Positions 28,974 to 38,760 of a stretch of 64,000 bases of DNA are shown piece by piece. Source of the stretch: Rhodoferax sp. GW822-FHT02A01 (GTDB taxonomy: Bacteria > Pseudomonadota > Gammaproteobacteria > Burkholderiales > Burkholderiaceae_C); assembly GCF_038784515.1 (NCBI RefSeq), contig NZ_CP152376.1, positions 4,030,001 to 4,094,000 of the forward strand, in the 5' to 3' direction. The translations under genes were made by a program, and so were the position numbers. The first letter of the stretch is position 1; every line of letters begins with the position of its first letter. The notes beneath the pieces are model-generated. The model did not search any database, had not been told where the DNA came from, and saw nothing but the letters and a program-made list of their open reading frames with translations.

Positions 28974-29859
28974 AGAAATTGAACCAGTTGTAGGGTGCCG
29001 CGCGGCAATGTCGCTCCAGCACCGCCACGTAGGCATGCATCAGCTCCCTTGCCAACACCTCGCGCCCCGCGTTGGTTGTGTCAGAGAAGTCGCTCAACTT
29101 TTCAAAATGTACGTCATAGCGGTTTGCGCCCTGGTACAGGCCGGCCATGAAGTACAGCGGCTGGCGCAGCATGGCTGCCATGCGGAATGGTCCCAGCGGA
29201 AAACTGGCTTGTGTCCCCAGAAACATGACCTCTTCATAATCGCTGGCCCCGGTGGCGCGGTCGGCCAGGATACCGACCATGGCGCCCTCTTGCAGGCGTT
29301 GGTGCATCAACAGGATGGAACGGGCGTGACCCAGGGCAATGATTTCCTGAACCAGGCTGGGATTGATGGCCCGCAACGCACTATTGATCATGCGGGCATT
29401 TTCCGGGTACATCGCCAGACAGACACGCATGCCGGACTCTTCGCGAGCCAGGGTGTGCAGCACTTCAAAACTACCCAGGTGGGAGCCAAACAGAAGCAGC
29501 CCCTGCTGCCCGTGGTGCAGCACCTTGACGGCTTCGGCACCGTGAGTCCGTATGTCAAACAGGTTCGTGCTGCCGTTGAGAAAGTAGACGCGGTCATGGA
29601 TGGTGCTGGCAAAGGCAAGAAAATGCCGGTACACGTCGATCCAGCCTGGTCGACGCTGCAGGCAGCGCGTCAGATAGTCCCGTGAAGCGCGCCGCGCTGC
29701 GGGAGCAGCCAGCAGGAAGTACAGCGCGATGCAAAACACCAGCAGACGCGTCAAACGCCGCCCCAGGCGAAGGGAGAGCTGGGCCATCGCATGCAGCCAG
29801 AACACGCTGCCTCGCTCCTTGCGCAGCATCCATTCCGGATTCTGACCAGCCTTGCTCAT
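28936..29859 (-). CDS. Lipid A biosynthesis-type acyltransferase (LpxL/HtrB family)
   Basis: 307 residues from the ATG at 29859, overlapping the upstream stop as ATGA. A hydrophobic helix (~30-50) anchors it to the inner membrane. The catalytic H-x4-E motif is in GSHLGSFE, and further family features are ILADR and the C-terminal NWFNFYDFW. In this context it most likely acylates the polyene's lipid or sugar carrier rather than lipid A. Confidence 0.85.
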   Translation of the reverse strand: MSKAGQNPEWMLRKERGSVFWLHAMAQLSLRLGRRLTRLLVFCIALYFLLAAPAARRASRDYLTRCLQRRPGWIDVYRHFLAFASTIHDRVYFLNGSTNLFDIRTHGAEAVKVLHHGQQGLLLFGSHLGSFEVLHTLAREESGMRVCLAMYPENARMINSALRAINPSLVQEIIALGHARSILLMHQRLQEGAMVGILADRATGASDYEEVMFLGTQASFPLGPFRMAAMLRQPLYFMAGLYQGANRYDVHFEKLSDFSDTTNAGREVLARELMHAYVAVLERHCRAAPYNWFNFYDFWKPDSRAEN

Positions 29860-30149
29860 GGGGGCACTGCCTTCTGCAGCAGAAAGCGGCCGCTGGCGAC
29901 CCGGCGTGTGGTGCTGAAAATCTCGAACTGCACCATGGCCGGTCGCAATTCGTAGCGCAATTCGAGCGGTTCTCCGGGGCCGACCGGGCTGTGAAATTTG
30001 GCCTCCGCCAGACCAACCAGCAGACACCCGGTTTCGCTTTCAATGGCGCTCTTTGCCAGGTCCAGCAACAGCACGCCCGGTACGATGGGCCGGCCTGGAA
30101 AATGGCCGGCAAACGCTGGGTGGTCAGCGGCGATATGCAATGTGCTCAT
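29856..30149 (-). CDS. Small hotdog dehydratase (FabZ/ApeI-like)
   Basis: 97 residues. DHPAFAGHFPGRPIVPGVLLLDLA is the classical FabA/FabZ active-site segment with His followed by GxFPG; the middle strand KFHSPVGPGEPL also fits. The protein is shorter than FabZ (~145) and lacks an obvious C-terminal acid-bearing helix, so it may need a partner such as the 158-residue hotdog protein of the same operon. It would dehydrate beta-hydroxyacyl-ACP to give the conjugated polyene. Confidence 0.85.
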   Translation of the reverse strand: MSTLHIAADHPAFAGHFPGRPIVPGVLLLDLAKSAIESETGCLLVGLAEAKFHSPVGPGEPLELRYELRPAMVQFEIFSTTRRVASGRFLLQKAVPP

Positions 30150-31522
30150 GGCGCAGGACGCGTAGGCAGGTGAGCCTCAGCCAGTGCCTGCAGTACGCGT
30201 TGCGAAAGCTTGCCGTTGCCATCTCGTGGCAGGGCTGCCAATTGCACGATGGGACGGGGCAGAAAGACCGGGTCCAGATGCCCACGCAAGGCTTGCAATA
30301 CGTCGGCAGTTTGAAGTCCGGGTGCCACCACAAAGGCGACCAGGCGGCTGATCTCCATGGAGTTCTTGACGGGCGGTAGCCAGAATTCAGCGTCCTGCAC
30401 TCCCGGCACCTGCATGAGGGTGTGGTTCAAAAAGGCCAGGGAACTGCGTTTTCCCGCGATATTGACCATGTTGGCGTGGCGATCCAGCAGGCGAAAGCGC
30501 GTCGGGCTCAGGATTTCGACGGTGTCGTTCAGTACCTGCGGCGCTTCCAGGTGGCCTCCACTGGCCGTGGTCACTCCGTTCTGCTGCTGCAGGTGGATGC
30601 CGTCATAGACTTCCCATTCCGCGTGCTGCGTCGGTCTGCGCATGGCAAGCTGACCGGTTTCGGTAGAGCCAAATATCTCCGACACCGGTGCACCCAGCAT
30701 GCTTTCGGCCCGGGTGGCCAGCTCAAGGGAAAGGGGGGCTGTGGCACTCAGCACCGCAGCAATCGGTGGCAGGTCAATCTCGGCGTTGAGCAGCGTACGC
30801 AGGTGAAACGGAGTCGTCACCAACAGACGCCGCGCCGGTAGCTCGGCCAAGGCGGCGGCAATATCTGCCGGAAAAAAGGGCAACCGGGAGCTTAAGCAGG
30901 TACCGCCCAACAGTGGCAGGATCACGGTCAAATCCAGACCGTACATGTGGCGAAAGGGCACGGTGCCCAAGACCGTGCATGGACCACCGGCTACGGCCCA
31001 CAAACGCTTGCGTGCCTGCTCGGCACAGTGTTGCAGGCGTCCGAAGGTCTTGTGATGTGCCTGGGGCACTCCCGTGCTGCCCGAGGTAAAGACGGTGGCT
31101 ATGCGCTGACCGAAGGGAATCTGTGGAATTTCTTCCACCCAGGAACTGGCTTGCGGCGGCACGGCGTCCACACGTATGTTGGGCAGATGACCCAGCGTGA
31201 CGGTTTGCTGGTCGTTCACGCAGATCGGGTTCGGCAGGGTGGCCGCCACGGCGGCAAGGTGCTCAGGTGCGGATGAGTTTGGCAGCAGACTGTTGCTGCC
31301 GCGCGCGATCGCGGCGAACAGGGACACGGCAAACCAGTAGCGGTCGGCGCAGAGGTTCAGCACCGGTGCACCGGCAGGCAGTTTCTCGGCCACACCCTGT
31401 ACATGGCCCAGGAATTCGGCACGCGTAACGGGCTGCGTCTGGCGGTAGGCCAGAATCGAATCGCCGGGTGCGTCCGGCAACAGAGGCAAACACGTCTGGG
31501 GGGGCAGCAGGGTGGGGGCCAT
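30146..31522 (-). CDS. AMP-dependent acyl/aryl ligase of the APE cluster (ApeH-like)
   Basis: 458 residues from the ATG at 31522, sharing one base with the upstream stop (TGATG). ANL-superfamily motifs are seen: the phosphate loop FTSGSTGVPQAHHKT, the adenine-binding SEIFGSTETG, an Asp-Arg hinge near LLDRHANMVNIAGKRS, and the C-terminal lysine in RDGNGKLSQRVL. It probably adenylates an aromatic starter acid (4-hydroxybenzoate-type in known systems) and loads the ACP. No chorismate lyase or ammonia lyase is in the window to show the starter's origin. Confidence 0.87.
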   Translation of the reverse strand: MAPTLLPPQTCLPLLPDAPGDSILAYRQTQPVTRAEFLGHVQGVAEKLPAGAPVLNLCADRYWFAVSLFAAIARGSNSLLPNSSAPEHLAAVAATLPNPICVNDQQTVTLGHLPNIRVDAVPPQASSWVEEIPQIPFGQRIATVFTSGSTGVPQAHHKTFGRLQHCAEQARKRLWAVAGGPCTVLGTVPFRHMYGLDLTVILPLLGGTCLSSRLPFFPADIAAALAELPARRLLVTTPFHLRTLLNAEIDLPPIAAVLSATAPLSLELATRAESMLGAPVSEIFGSTETGQLAMRRPTQHAEWEVYDGIHLQQQNGVTTASGGHLEAPQVLNDTVEILSPTRFRLLDRHANMVNIAGKRSSLAFLNHTLMQVPGVQDAEFWLPPVKNSMEISRLVAFVVAPGLQTADVLQALRGHLDPVFLPRPIVQLAALPRDGNGKLSQRVLQALAEAHLPTRPAP

Positions 31523-32157
31523 CAGGACTGCTTGCGGTACGCGCGAATGGTCTCGGCAATGCTGAAATGCATGCGTTGCGGCATGGTTCGCACGCGGATC
31601 AGATATTCGCCTACAAACATCGCGCCAATAAGCAAAGGGGTCAGCAGGTCGGCAAACACGGACCAAACCGCAATGGGCGCGCCAAAGAACAGCACAACCG
31701 AAAGCAGTGCGCTGCAGCCAAAATAAATGGTCCAGGCCAGCGTGACCTTCCATGTGTAGTACATGTAGCGCGCGTCCACGGAGGTGTGCAGGATCAGAGT
31801 CGTGAGACGGGAGCACAGCGCGTTTTCATGACCATGGCCCAAGGTGCGGCCGAAGTTCAAGCACAACAGCGTCATGGTGCCCGCATGTTGTATGAAGTAC
31901 AGCCAGGCCGTGTGGGCGCGCAGCGGCTCCAGATTCAGCAGGGTGACGATGGCGGCAACGGCAAAGAGGCCCAGCGCCAGACCCCGCGCCTTGGCATTCC
32001 AGGCAGAGGCCAGCGCAAGCGTCGCCAGCGGCGCGATGCTGAAGGCCAGCATGGCCAACGTCGGATGCTCGGCCACCGTGATGGTGTAGCTCAAGCCGAG
32101 GTAGGTCGCGCCGACAATGGCCAGCAAAGCCAATCCCAGCGACTGCTTGATTGACAC
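31522..32157 (-). CDS. APE-cluster integral membrane protein (COG4648-like)
   Basis: 211 residues starting at GTG that shares one base with the ACP stop (TAGTG). About six hydrophobic segments are visible, with little else of diagnostic value. A protein of this kind is regularly found between the ACP and ligase genes of aryl-polyene clusters, and its function is unknown. It ends MHFSIAETIRAYRKQS. Confidence 0.75.
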   Translation of the reverse strand: MSIKQSLGLALLAIVGATYLGLSYTITVAEHPTLAMLAFSIAPLATLALASAWNAKARGLALGLFAVAAIVTLLNLEPLRAHTAWLYFIQHAGTMTLLCLNFGRTLGHGHENALCSRLTTLILHTSVDARYMYYTWKVTLAWTIYFGCSALLSVVLFFGAPIAVWSVFADLLTPLLIGAMFVGEYLIRVRTMPQRMHFSIAETIRAYRKQS

Positions 32158-32444
32158 TAGGTGGTCCGGTTGGCGGCGATATACGCGCTCAGACTGCGCA
32201 GGGAACTGAAGTTCTGGAAGTTGTCTTCGCTCTCGGCCTTGATCTGTATGCCGAAACGCTTGGACACTACCAGTGCGATTTCCAGAATGTCTATGGAATC
32301 CAGCCCGAGCCCGTCGCCGTACAGAGTGGCCTCCGGGGCAATGTCCTTTGCCGCGATCTCCAGGTTAAGTGCCGACACGATCAGTTCGGCAACTTCCAAC
32401 TCCAGGCTCAGGTTGGGTGCAGTGCTTGCAGGTTCTTGGTTCAT
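32157..32444 (-). CDS. Acyl carrier protein of the APE cluster
   Basis: 95 residues, first gene of the minus-strand operon. The phosphopantetheine site is Ser in GLGLDSIDILEIAL. An acidic four-helix-bundle pattern surrounds it. It carries the growing aryl-polyene chain. Only one ACP gene is seen here, while many aryl-polyene clusters carry two. The upstream sequence shows no good Shine-Dalgarno. Confidence 0.9.
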   Translation of the reverse strand: MNQEPASTAPNLSLELEVAELIVSALNLEIAAKDIAPEATLYGDGLGLDSIDILEIALVVSKRFGIQIKAESEDNFQNFSSLRSLSAYIAANRTT

Positions 32445-32717
32445 GGTCTAGGGAGGGCTCTGGAAATTCTGGTGATGGGCACTGGTCGGCCCATATGCCT
32501 TGCTGGCAGTAGGAGGGTAGGGATGAGGCAGATCTTTGCCGGGCATTTTAATCCAAGGGGGTAGCGCATCGGAGGCCTATGGGCCGGGCACAAGTCTTGC
32601 GAAAGTTTGTGATGCCGTCGGGGCACGTTACTTTTGCGTCACAAAGGCAAGGCAAAATCGGTGTTGCGCGAGGTTCGCCTCAGGAATCCCCTCAATGCAG
32701 TAATTACAAGTGATGTT
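32445..32717. promoter_or_regulatory. Divergent control region between the APE operon and ugd
   Basis: This 273-bp stretch holds no supported gene. It must contain the promoter for the 13-gene APE operon (leftward) and for ugd (rightward). I see no -10/-35 pair strong enough to place on either strand. Confidence 0.4.
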
Positions 32718-33884
32718 ATGAAAATTGCGATCGCAGGAACCGGCTACGTAGGCTTGAGCAATGCAGTGCTGCTGGCACAGCACAACGAGGTGGTCGCCAT
32801 CGACATTGTGGCTGCCAAGGTGGATATGCTGAACCAAAAGAAGAGCCCCATTGAGGACCGCGAGCTGGAAGACTACTTGGCGCACAAGCCTCTGAACTTC
32901 AAGGCGACCCTGGACAAGGTCGAGGCATACGCCGGTGCCACCTACGTCATCGTGGCCACACCCACCGATTACGACCCCGTCACCAACTACTTCAACACCC
33001 GTTCCATCGAGTCGGTGGTGAAAGACGTGATGGAGATCAATCCTTCGGCGGTCATTGTGATCAAGTCCACTGTTCCAGTGGGATACACCGCCAAATTGCG
33101 CGAGGAGACGGGTCACCCCAATATCATCTTCAGCCCGGAGTTCCTGCGCGAGGGCAGGGCGCTGTACGACAACTTGTACCCGTCACGCATTGTGATTGGC
33201 GAGCGTTCCGAGCGGGCCCAGGCGTTTGCCGCGCTGCTTCAGCAGGGCGCCATCAAGCAGGATATCGATGTGGTGCTGACCGACAGCACCGAGGCCGAAG
33301 CCGTCAAGCTGTTCGCCAACACCTACCTGGCCATGCGCGTGGCCTACTTCAACGAACTGGACACCTATGCCGCCACCCATGGCCTAGACACCCGGCAGAT
33401 CATCCAGGGCGTCTGCCTGGACCCGCGCATAGGCAGCCACTACAACAACCCAAGTTTCGGTTACGGCGGCTACTGCCTGCCCAAGGACACCAAGCAGTTG
33501 CTGGCCAATTACAACGAAGTGCCGCAAAACATCATGCGTGCCATTGTGGACAGCAACACCACCCGCAAGGACTTCTGCGCCTCGGACATCCTCCGGCGCA
33601 ATCCCAAAGTTGTGGGCATCCACCGCCTGGTGATGAAGGCCGGTTCCGACAATTTCCGCTCCAGCAGCATCCAGGGCATCATGAAACGCATCAAGGCCAA
33701 GGGTGTGGAGGTGGTCGTCTACGAGCCAGCAATGAAGGAAGATGCCTTCTTCAACAGCCGCGTCGTGCGCGACCTGGAGGAGTTCAAGCAGGTATCGGAC
33801 GTGATTGTGGCCAACCGCATGGCCGTAGAGCTCGGCGATGTCGCAGACAAGGTCTACACGCGGGATCTGTTCGGGCAGGACTGA
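32718..33884 (+). CDS. ugd: UDP-glucose 6-dehydrogenase
   Basis: 388 residues from the ATG at 32718. The N-terminal Rossmann motif is [13 protein letters not shown], the catalytic cysteine lies in [12 protein letters not shown], and Lys/Asn active-site residues lie in [20 protein letters not shown]. It oxidises UDP-glucose to UDP-glucuronate for surface polysaccharide. The residues SEFLREG-like [13 protein letters not shown] fit the short, enterobacterial-type Ugd. It stands between the APE cluster and unrelated genes, with its main glycan partners possibly those at 50.7-64 kb. Confidence 0.93.
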   Translation: MKIAIAGTGYVGLSNAVLLAQHNEVVAIDIVAAKVDMLNQKKSPIEDRELEDYLAHKPLNFKATLDKVEAYAGATYVIVATPTDYDPVTNYFNTRSIESVVKDVMEINPSAVIVIKSTVPVGYTAKLREETGHPNIIFSPEFLREGRALYDNLYPSRIVIGERSERAQAFAALLQQGAIKQDIDVVLTDSTEAEAVKLFANTYLAMRVAYFNELDTYAATHGLDTRQIIQGVCLDPRIGSHYNNPSFGYGGYCLPKDTKQLLANYNEVPQNIMRAIVDSNTTRKDFCASDILRRNPKVVGIHRLVMKAGSDNFRSSSIQGIMKRIKAKGVEVVVYEPAMKEDAFFNSRVVRDLEEFKQVSDVIVANRMAVELGDVADKVYTRDLFGQD

Positions 33885-33914
33885 CCTGCCCGGTATCGTG
33901 AGGACGCTGGCGAC

Positions 33915-34316
33915 TCAATCCAGTGACGCCGACCAGCGGTCTCCCCAGTTCTTTTCCAGATCGCGACGGTCGCGCTTGGTGGGGCGCCCCTTTTCGATCG
34001 ACAGCGCTGGTTCCGGACTGACGCGGCGCCTTTCCATTTCCTCTGCACGGCTATGAATGCTCTCAGGTGTTTCCTCATAGAGCTGCTGCGCGACGGGTGC
34101 TGAGCCGCGCTGGTCGGACACGCCCTTGACCACGACGGTACGCGGAAACTTGGCCTGTACCAACCTGACCGTGTCACCTGCCCGGACTTCGCGGGACGCC
34201 TTGACATCGGCGCCATTGACCTGCACGCGGCCGGCATGCACTTCGTCGGTGGCCAGCGAGCGTGTCTTGTAGAAGCGCGCGGCCCAAAGCCACTTGTCGA
34301 TGCGGACTTTTTCCAT
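33915..34316 (-). CDS. hslR: Hsp15-like S4-domain RNA-binding protein
   Basis: 133 residues with an N-terminal S4 domain (VRIDKWLWAARFYKTRSLATDEVHAGRVQVNG). The C-terminal half is basic (GRPTKRDRRDLEKNW). Hsp15 binds free 50S subunits carrying stalled nascent chains and helps recycle them. It begins 23 bp after the RND permease stop and may be read through from it, although the functions are unrelated. Convergent with ugd. Confidence 0.9.
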   Translation of the reverse strand: MEKVRIDKWLWAARFYKTRSLATDEVHAGRVQVNGADVKASREVRAGDTVRLVQAKFPRTVVVKGVSDQRGSAPVAQQLYEETPESIHSRAEEMERRRVSPEPALSIEKGRPTKRDRRDLEKNWGDRWSASLD

Positions 34317-34339
34317 CAAAGCGGGGCCCTGGTTTGGGC

Positions 34340-37300
34340 CTAGCCCGTTGCGTCTTCAACTACCGGCACTTCCGGCGTCAGCACCGGACCGGTGCCGCTG
34401 AAGCGGTCCAGCAGCAGGTACAGAACCGGCGTGATGAACAGCGTAATGGCCTGTGAGAACACCAGTCCGCCCACCACCGCCAGACCCAGAGGCTGACGCA
34501 GCTCGGCGCCAGCGCCCAGACCCAAGGCAATGGGCAAAGCACCCATCAAGGCGGCCATGGTGGTCATCATGATGGGGCGAAAACGCATGACACAGGCTTC
34601 GCGGATGGCCTGGGCCGGTGTCATGCCATGGTGCCTTTGGGCATCCAGCGCAAAGTCAATCATCATGATGGCGTTCTTCTTCACGATGCCGATCAGCAGC
34701 ACGATGCCGATGGTGGCAATCAGTGTCAGATCCTGCCCGAACAGCATCAGTGTTGCCAGAGCGCCGACGGCAGCCGACGGCAAGCCAGCCAGAATCGTGA
34801 TGGGGTGAATGAAGCTCTCATACAGCACGCCCAGCAGCACGTAGATCACCAGCAGCGCAGAGATGACCAATATGGCCTGGCTGCCCTGCGAACTCTTGAA
34901 CACCGCTGCATCGCCACCGTAGCTGGTGATGACGGAGGACGGCATCTGAATGGCTGCTCGCGCAGCATCGATTTTGGCGGTGGCGTCGCCCAGAGCGGCG
35001 CCAGGCGCCAGATTGAAGGAAACGGTGACTGCCTGCAGTTGCCCCACGTGGTTGATGGAAGTCGGCCCCACACTGCGCTCCACCGTGGTGAAGGCCGCCA
35101 ACGGAACCAGCGTGCCGGTGGACGAACGCACGAAGATGCGGCTCAGGTCCCGTTCATCCTGCTTGGATTCCGGTGCCACTTCCATGATGACCTGGTAGCT
35201 GTCGGTCGGCAGATAGATGGTGGACACCTGGCGCTCACCAAAGGCACTGAACAGCGCGGTGCGAATCGCATCCACCGACACACCCAGCGCGTTGGCGCGG
35301 TCCCGGTCGATCTTGAGCTGCGCCTGCAGGCCACGCAATTGCGCATCGCTGGTGACGTCACGGAACAGGGGGTCATCCCGTAGCCTCTCCTGCAGCTTGG
35401 TGGCCCAGACATTCAGCTCGTCGGACTTCACGCTTTGCAGGATGTACTGGAACTGCGCTTTGCTGGGGCGGCCTCCCAATTGCAGGTTTTGCACCGGGCG
35501 CATGAACACGTTGATGCCCGGCACCGCACGCAACTTCTTGCGCATGTTTTCAATGACCTGCTTCATGGGCAGCCGCTCGCCACGCGGCTTGAGCGTGATG
35601 AACATGCGGCCAGTGTTCAGCGCATTGATACCACCGATGAAGGAATTCACCGCGCCCACGTTCGGGTCATTGCGGAAGACTTCCGCAGCACGCTCCTGCA
35701 GGCGAATCATTTCGGGGAAAGACACATCTTCCGATGCTTCGGTAGAGACCTGGATCTGCCCAATGTCCTCCTCGGGGAAGAAGCCCTTGGGGATGATGGT
35801 GAAGAGCCAGGCGGTGGCGACAAAGGTCGCAGCACCCACCAGCAGGATGGTCTTGCGGTGCGACAGCGCCTTGTCCAGCAAGGCTGTGTAGCCCGCCAGC
35901 AGTTTGTCGAAGCCGATTTCAAACAGCTTGACCAGACCACCTGGCGGCTTCTTGTGGGCCTCATCCGTCAGGAACTTGCTGGCCAGCATGGGAACCAGCG
36001 TTAGTGACACAAAGGCTGACACGATGATGGCCAGCCCCACGACGACTGCGAACTCATGAAACAGCAGTCCAATCACCCCTGGCATGAAGAAAATCGGGAT
36101 GAACACCGCAATCAGCGAAGTGGAAATGGAAATGATGGTGAAACCCACTTCGCGCCCGCCGCGCAAGGCGGCCTGAAAGGGTTCCTCGCCATTCTCCACG
36201 TGGCGGATGATGTTTTCCAGCACCACGATGGCGTCATCCACCACGAGCCCCACGGCCAAGGTCAGCCCCAGCAGCGAGATGTTGTCCAGGCTGTAGGACA
36301 GGCCCCACAGCAATGCCACGGCGCCGACCAGGGATACGGGCAGGGACAGCGTCGGAATGACGGTGGCCACAAAGCGGCGCAGGAACAAAAAAATCACCAG
36401 CACCACCAACGCAATGGTGCCAATCAGTGTCAACGTCACGTCGTGCAAGGCCTCGCGCACGGACAGGGAACGGTCATTGATAGGCGTGAGCGACACGGAC
36501 GCCGGCATCTGGCTTTGCAGGGAAGGCAGGGTGGCACGAATGGCATCAACCACCCGCACGGTGTTGGCTCCGGGCTGGCGCTGGATGGCCAGCGTAATGG
36601 AGTTTTCACCGTTGTACGTGGCAGAGCTTTTGAAGGTCTCCACGCTGTCTTCCACGTTGGCTACATCCTTGAGCCGGATCGGGTTGCCGTTGCGCACGCC
36701 GATGATCAGATTGGAGAAGGCTTGTGCATTCTCCAACTGCTTGTTGGCCTGCAGCACCAGCGTCTGCTTGTCTCCTTCCAGCGTTCCGACAGGTGTGTTC
36801 ACATTGGCCAGCCGCAGGGCGTTGCTCAGATCATCCAGACCCATGTTCACCGCGGTCAGGGCGTCGGGCTTGGCGCGTACCCGGATCGCGTAGCGCTTGG
36901 CGCCAAATACGTTCACCTGGGCCACGCCGTCCAGTGTGGACAGGTTGGGGGAAATTAGGTGTTCCGCAAAGTCCTGCAGATCCGACGGCGCCATGGAGGG
37001 CGAGCGCATGGAAATCAGCAGCACGGGGGCGTCCGCCGGATTGACCTTGCGGTACGACGGCGTTTGCGTCATATCCACCGGCAAAGAGCGCTGGGCGCGC
37101 AACAGGGCCGCCTGCACGTCCACAGCCGCTGCGTCGATGTTGCGGCCTTCGTCAAATTCCAGTGTGAGCGAGGTGCTTCCTAGCAGACTGGTGGAGCTGA
37201 TGGTCTTGAGTCCCGGAACGGTCTGGAATTGCTTCTCCAGAGGCAGCGCCACGGCGCTGGCCATGGTTTCCGGACTGGCACCCGGGAAATTGGCCGACAC

Positions 37301-37438
37301 GTTGATCACAGGCGTGTCGTAGCTGGGCAACGCGGCGACCGGGATATTGCGGTAACCGATCACACCGGCCAGCACGATGGCCAGGTTCAGCAACACCGTC
37401 ATGACCGGACGGCGTATGAACAGTTCCGACAGGTTCAT
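34340..37438 (-). CDS. RND efflux permease (HAE1 family)
   Basis: 1032 residues, typical inner-membrane RND pump. It starts MNLSELFIRRPVMTVLLNLA. Twelve transmembrane helices are arranged as one plus five in each half. The proton-relay Asp pair is in GLVVDDAIVVLENI, and the second half has GIVKKNAIMMIDFALDAQ. It forms a tripartite drug or metabolite pump with the adaptor gene upstream, whose stop it overlaps by ATGA. No outer-membrane factor is nearby. Similar to the MdtB/MdtC type by sequence feel; the substrate cannot be told. Confidence 0.9.
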   Translation of the reverse strand: MNLSELFIRRPVMTVLLNLAIVLAGVIGYRNIPVAALPSYDTPVINVSANFPGASPETMASAVALPLEKQFQTVPGLKTISSTSLLGSTSLTLEFDEGRNIDAAAVDVQAALLRAQRSLPVDMTQTPSYRKVNPADAPVLLISMRSPSMAPSDLQDFAEHLISPNLSTLDGVAQVNVFGAKRYAIRVRAKPDALTAVNMGLDDLSNALRLANVNTPVGTLEGDKQTLVLQANKQLENAQAFSNLIIGVRNGNPIRLKDVANVEDSVETFKSSATYNGENSITLAIQRQPGANTVRVVDAIRATLPSLQSQMPASVSLTPINDRSLSVREALHDVTLTLIGTIALVVLVIFLFLRRFVATVIPTLSLPVSLVGAVALLWGLSYSLDNISLLGLTLAVGLVVDDAIVVLENIIRHVENGEEPFQAALRGGREVGFTIISISTSLIAVFIPIFFMPGVIGLLFHEFAVVVGLAIIVSAFVSLTLVPMLASKFLTDEAHKKPPGGLVKLFEIGFDKLLAGYTALLDKALSHRKTILLVGAATFVATAWLFTIIPKGFFPEEDIGQIQVSTEASEDVSFPEMIRLQERAAEVFRNDPNVGAVNSFIGGINALNTGRMFITLKPRGERLPMKQVIENMRKKLRAVPGINVFMRPVQNLQLGGRPSKAQFQYILQSVKSDELNVWATKLQERLRDDPLFRDVTSDAQLRGLQAQLKIDRDRANALGVSVDAIRTALFSAFGERQVSTIYLPTDSYQVIMEVAPESKQDERDLSRIFVRSSTGTLVPLAAFTTVERSVGPTSINHVGQLQAVTVSFNLAPGAALGDATAKIDAARAAIQMPSSVITSYGGDAAVFKSSQGSQAILVISALLVIYVLLGVLYESFIHPITILAGLPSAAVGALATLMLFGQDLTLIATIGIVLLIGIVKKNAIMMIDFALDAQRHHGMTPAQAIREACVMRFRPIMMTTMAALMGALPIALGLGAGAELRQPLGLAVVGGLVFSQAITLFITPVLYLLLDRFSGTGPVLTPEVPVVEDATG

Positions 37439-38676
37439 GGTTTGTCAGCCCCGGACGCCTGGGACACGGCAGGTTTGGCTGCATCTGCGGCAGGGCTGGA
37501 TGCTCCAGCCTTGGGCTGTTTGGCGCGCTCGACGATAGGGCTGTTGGGGCGCACGTTCTGCTTGCCATCCAACACGATGACATCGTCCGGTTTGATGCCG
37601 GTAACCGCTGCATTGCCGCCTTCGGCATAGACTACCTTGACGGGCTGCAGCCGGGCCTTGCCGTCTTCGACCACATACACAATGGTGCCGCGCGGGCCTT
37701 GCACGATGGCTGCCTGTGGAATCACCGTGGCATCACTGAGACTGTTGACGGTCTGGGAGAGCTCCACAAAGGCGCCGGGCCAGAGCTTGGCATCCTTGTT
37801 GGGGAACACGGCCTTGGCCTGCAGCGTGCCTGAGCTGGCATTGATGTTGTTGTCAACGAACTGCAGCTTGCCCTTGAAGGTGCCGCCGCCATCGGCCAGC
37901 TTGGCTGTCACGGGCGCGCCGCCGCCCTTGAGTGCGGCCAGTGCGTCACCCAGATTGCGCTGCGGGATGCTGAAGGCCACGGCAATCGGGTCCAGTTGCG
38001 TAATGGTTACCAGGCTGGTGACGTTGGCCTGCACCAGGCTGCCTTCCGACACATTGATGATGCCGACGCGGCCAGAGGTGGGCGCAGTGATGCGGTCAAA
38101 AGAGAGCGCTACCTTGGCCGCGTCCACTGCGGCCTGGTCTGCTCCCACCGTGGCCGTTGCGGACTCCATCACGGCCTGGGCCGTGTCCACTGAGCCTTGC
38201 GCAACAAAGTTCTGTGCGAAGAGTTGCTGGGCCCGATCAAACTGCCGCTTGGCGTCCGCCAGACTGGCCTGATCCTTGGCCAGTTGCGCCTTTGCCTTGG
38301 CCAAATTGGCTTCGTCCGTGCGGGAGTCCAGCGTGAACAGCAACTGGCCCGCCTTGACGAACTGTCCTTCGACAAAATGTACCTTGGCCACCGTGCTGGT
38401 AACCTGTGAGCGCAGATCCACACTGGTCAGCGGGGTCACACTGCCAGTGATTTGCAGTGTGACAGGCATGTCACGCTTTTGCGCTTTCACGGTGGTCACT
38501 GTGACCGGTGGCAGTGGAGCCGACGCGGCGGCGGCAGGGGCGCTGGCGCCGCTGGTCGTAGCCGGACTGCCGGAGCCAGCTCCCGCTGCAGTATCTGACT
38601 TGCCGGAGCAGGCTACGAAAACGAAGCTGCACAGTGCACAGAGCGCAAAAAGCGCGTGGCGATTGATTTTTGTCAT
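37435..38676 (-). CDS. RND efflux periplasmic adaptor (lipoprotein)
   Basis: 413 residues from the ATG at 38676. The signal ends in a lipobox (FVFVAC, then SGKSD), so it is a lipoprotein. An Ala/Ser/Pro-rich linker, a barrel-sandwich hybrid with a coiled-coil hairpin (~90-200) and a beta-barrel follow. The C-terminus carries an unusual Ala/Lys/Pro-rich tail after residue ~370. It links the permease to an outer-membrane channel encoded elsewhere. Confidence 0.9.
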   Translation of the reverse strand: MTKINRHALFALCALCSFVFVACSGKSDTAAGAGSGSPATTSGASAPAAAASAPLPPVTVTTVKAQKRDMPVTLQITGSVTPLTSVDLRSQVTSTVAKVHFVEGQFVKAGQLLFTLDSRTDEANLAKAKAQLAKDQASLADAKRQFDRAQQLFAQNFVAQGSVDTAQAVMESATATVGADQAAVDAAKVALSFDRITAPTSGRVGIINVSEGSLVQANVTSLVTITQLDPIAVAFSIPQRNLGDALAALKGGGAPVTAKLADGGGTFKGKLQFVDNNINASSGTLQAKAVFPNKDAKLWPGAFVELSQTVNSLSDATVIPQAAIVQGPRGTIVYVVEDGKARLQPVKVVYAEGGNAAVTGIKPDDVIVLDGKQNVRPNSPIVERAKQPKAGASSPAADAAKPAVSQASGADKP

Positions 38677-38760
38677 GGTCTGAAATGATAGGGCAGCTTT
38701 GTTGCACCGCACGGGCCTAGTTGAACTTCAGGCAAAGCTCAGGTAAATCCCGGTAAATCC

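Noticed and set aside
34316..34340. GGCCC/GGGCC hairpin between the RND permease and hslR
   Set aside because: Only five base pairs and no T-run; too weak to be a terminator.
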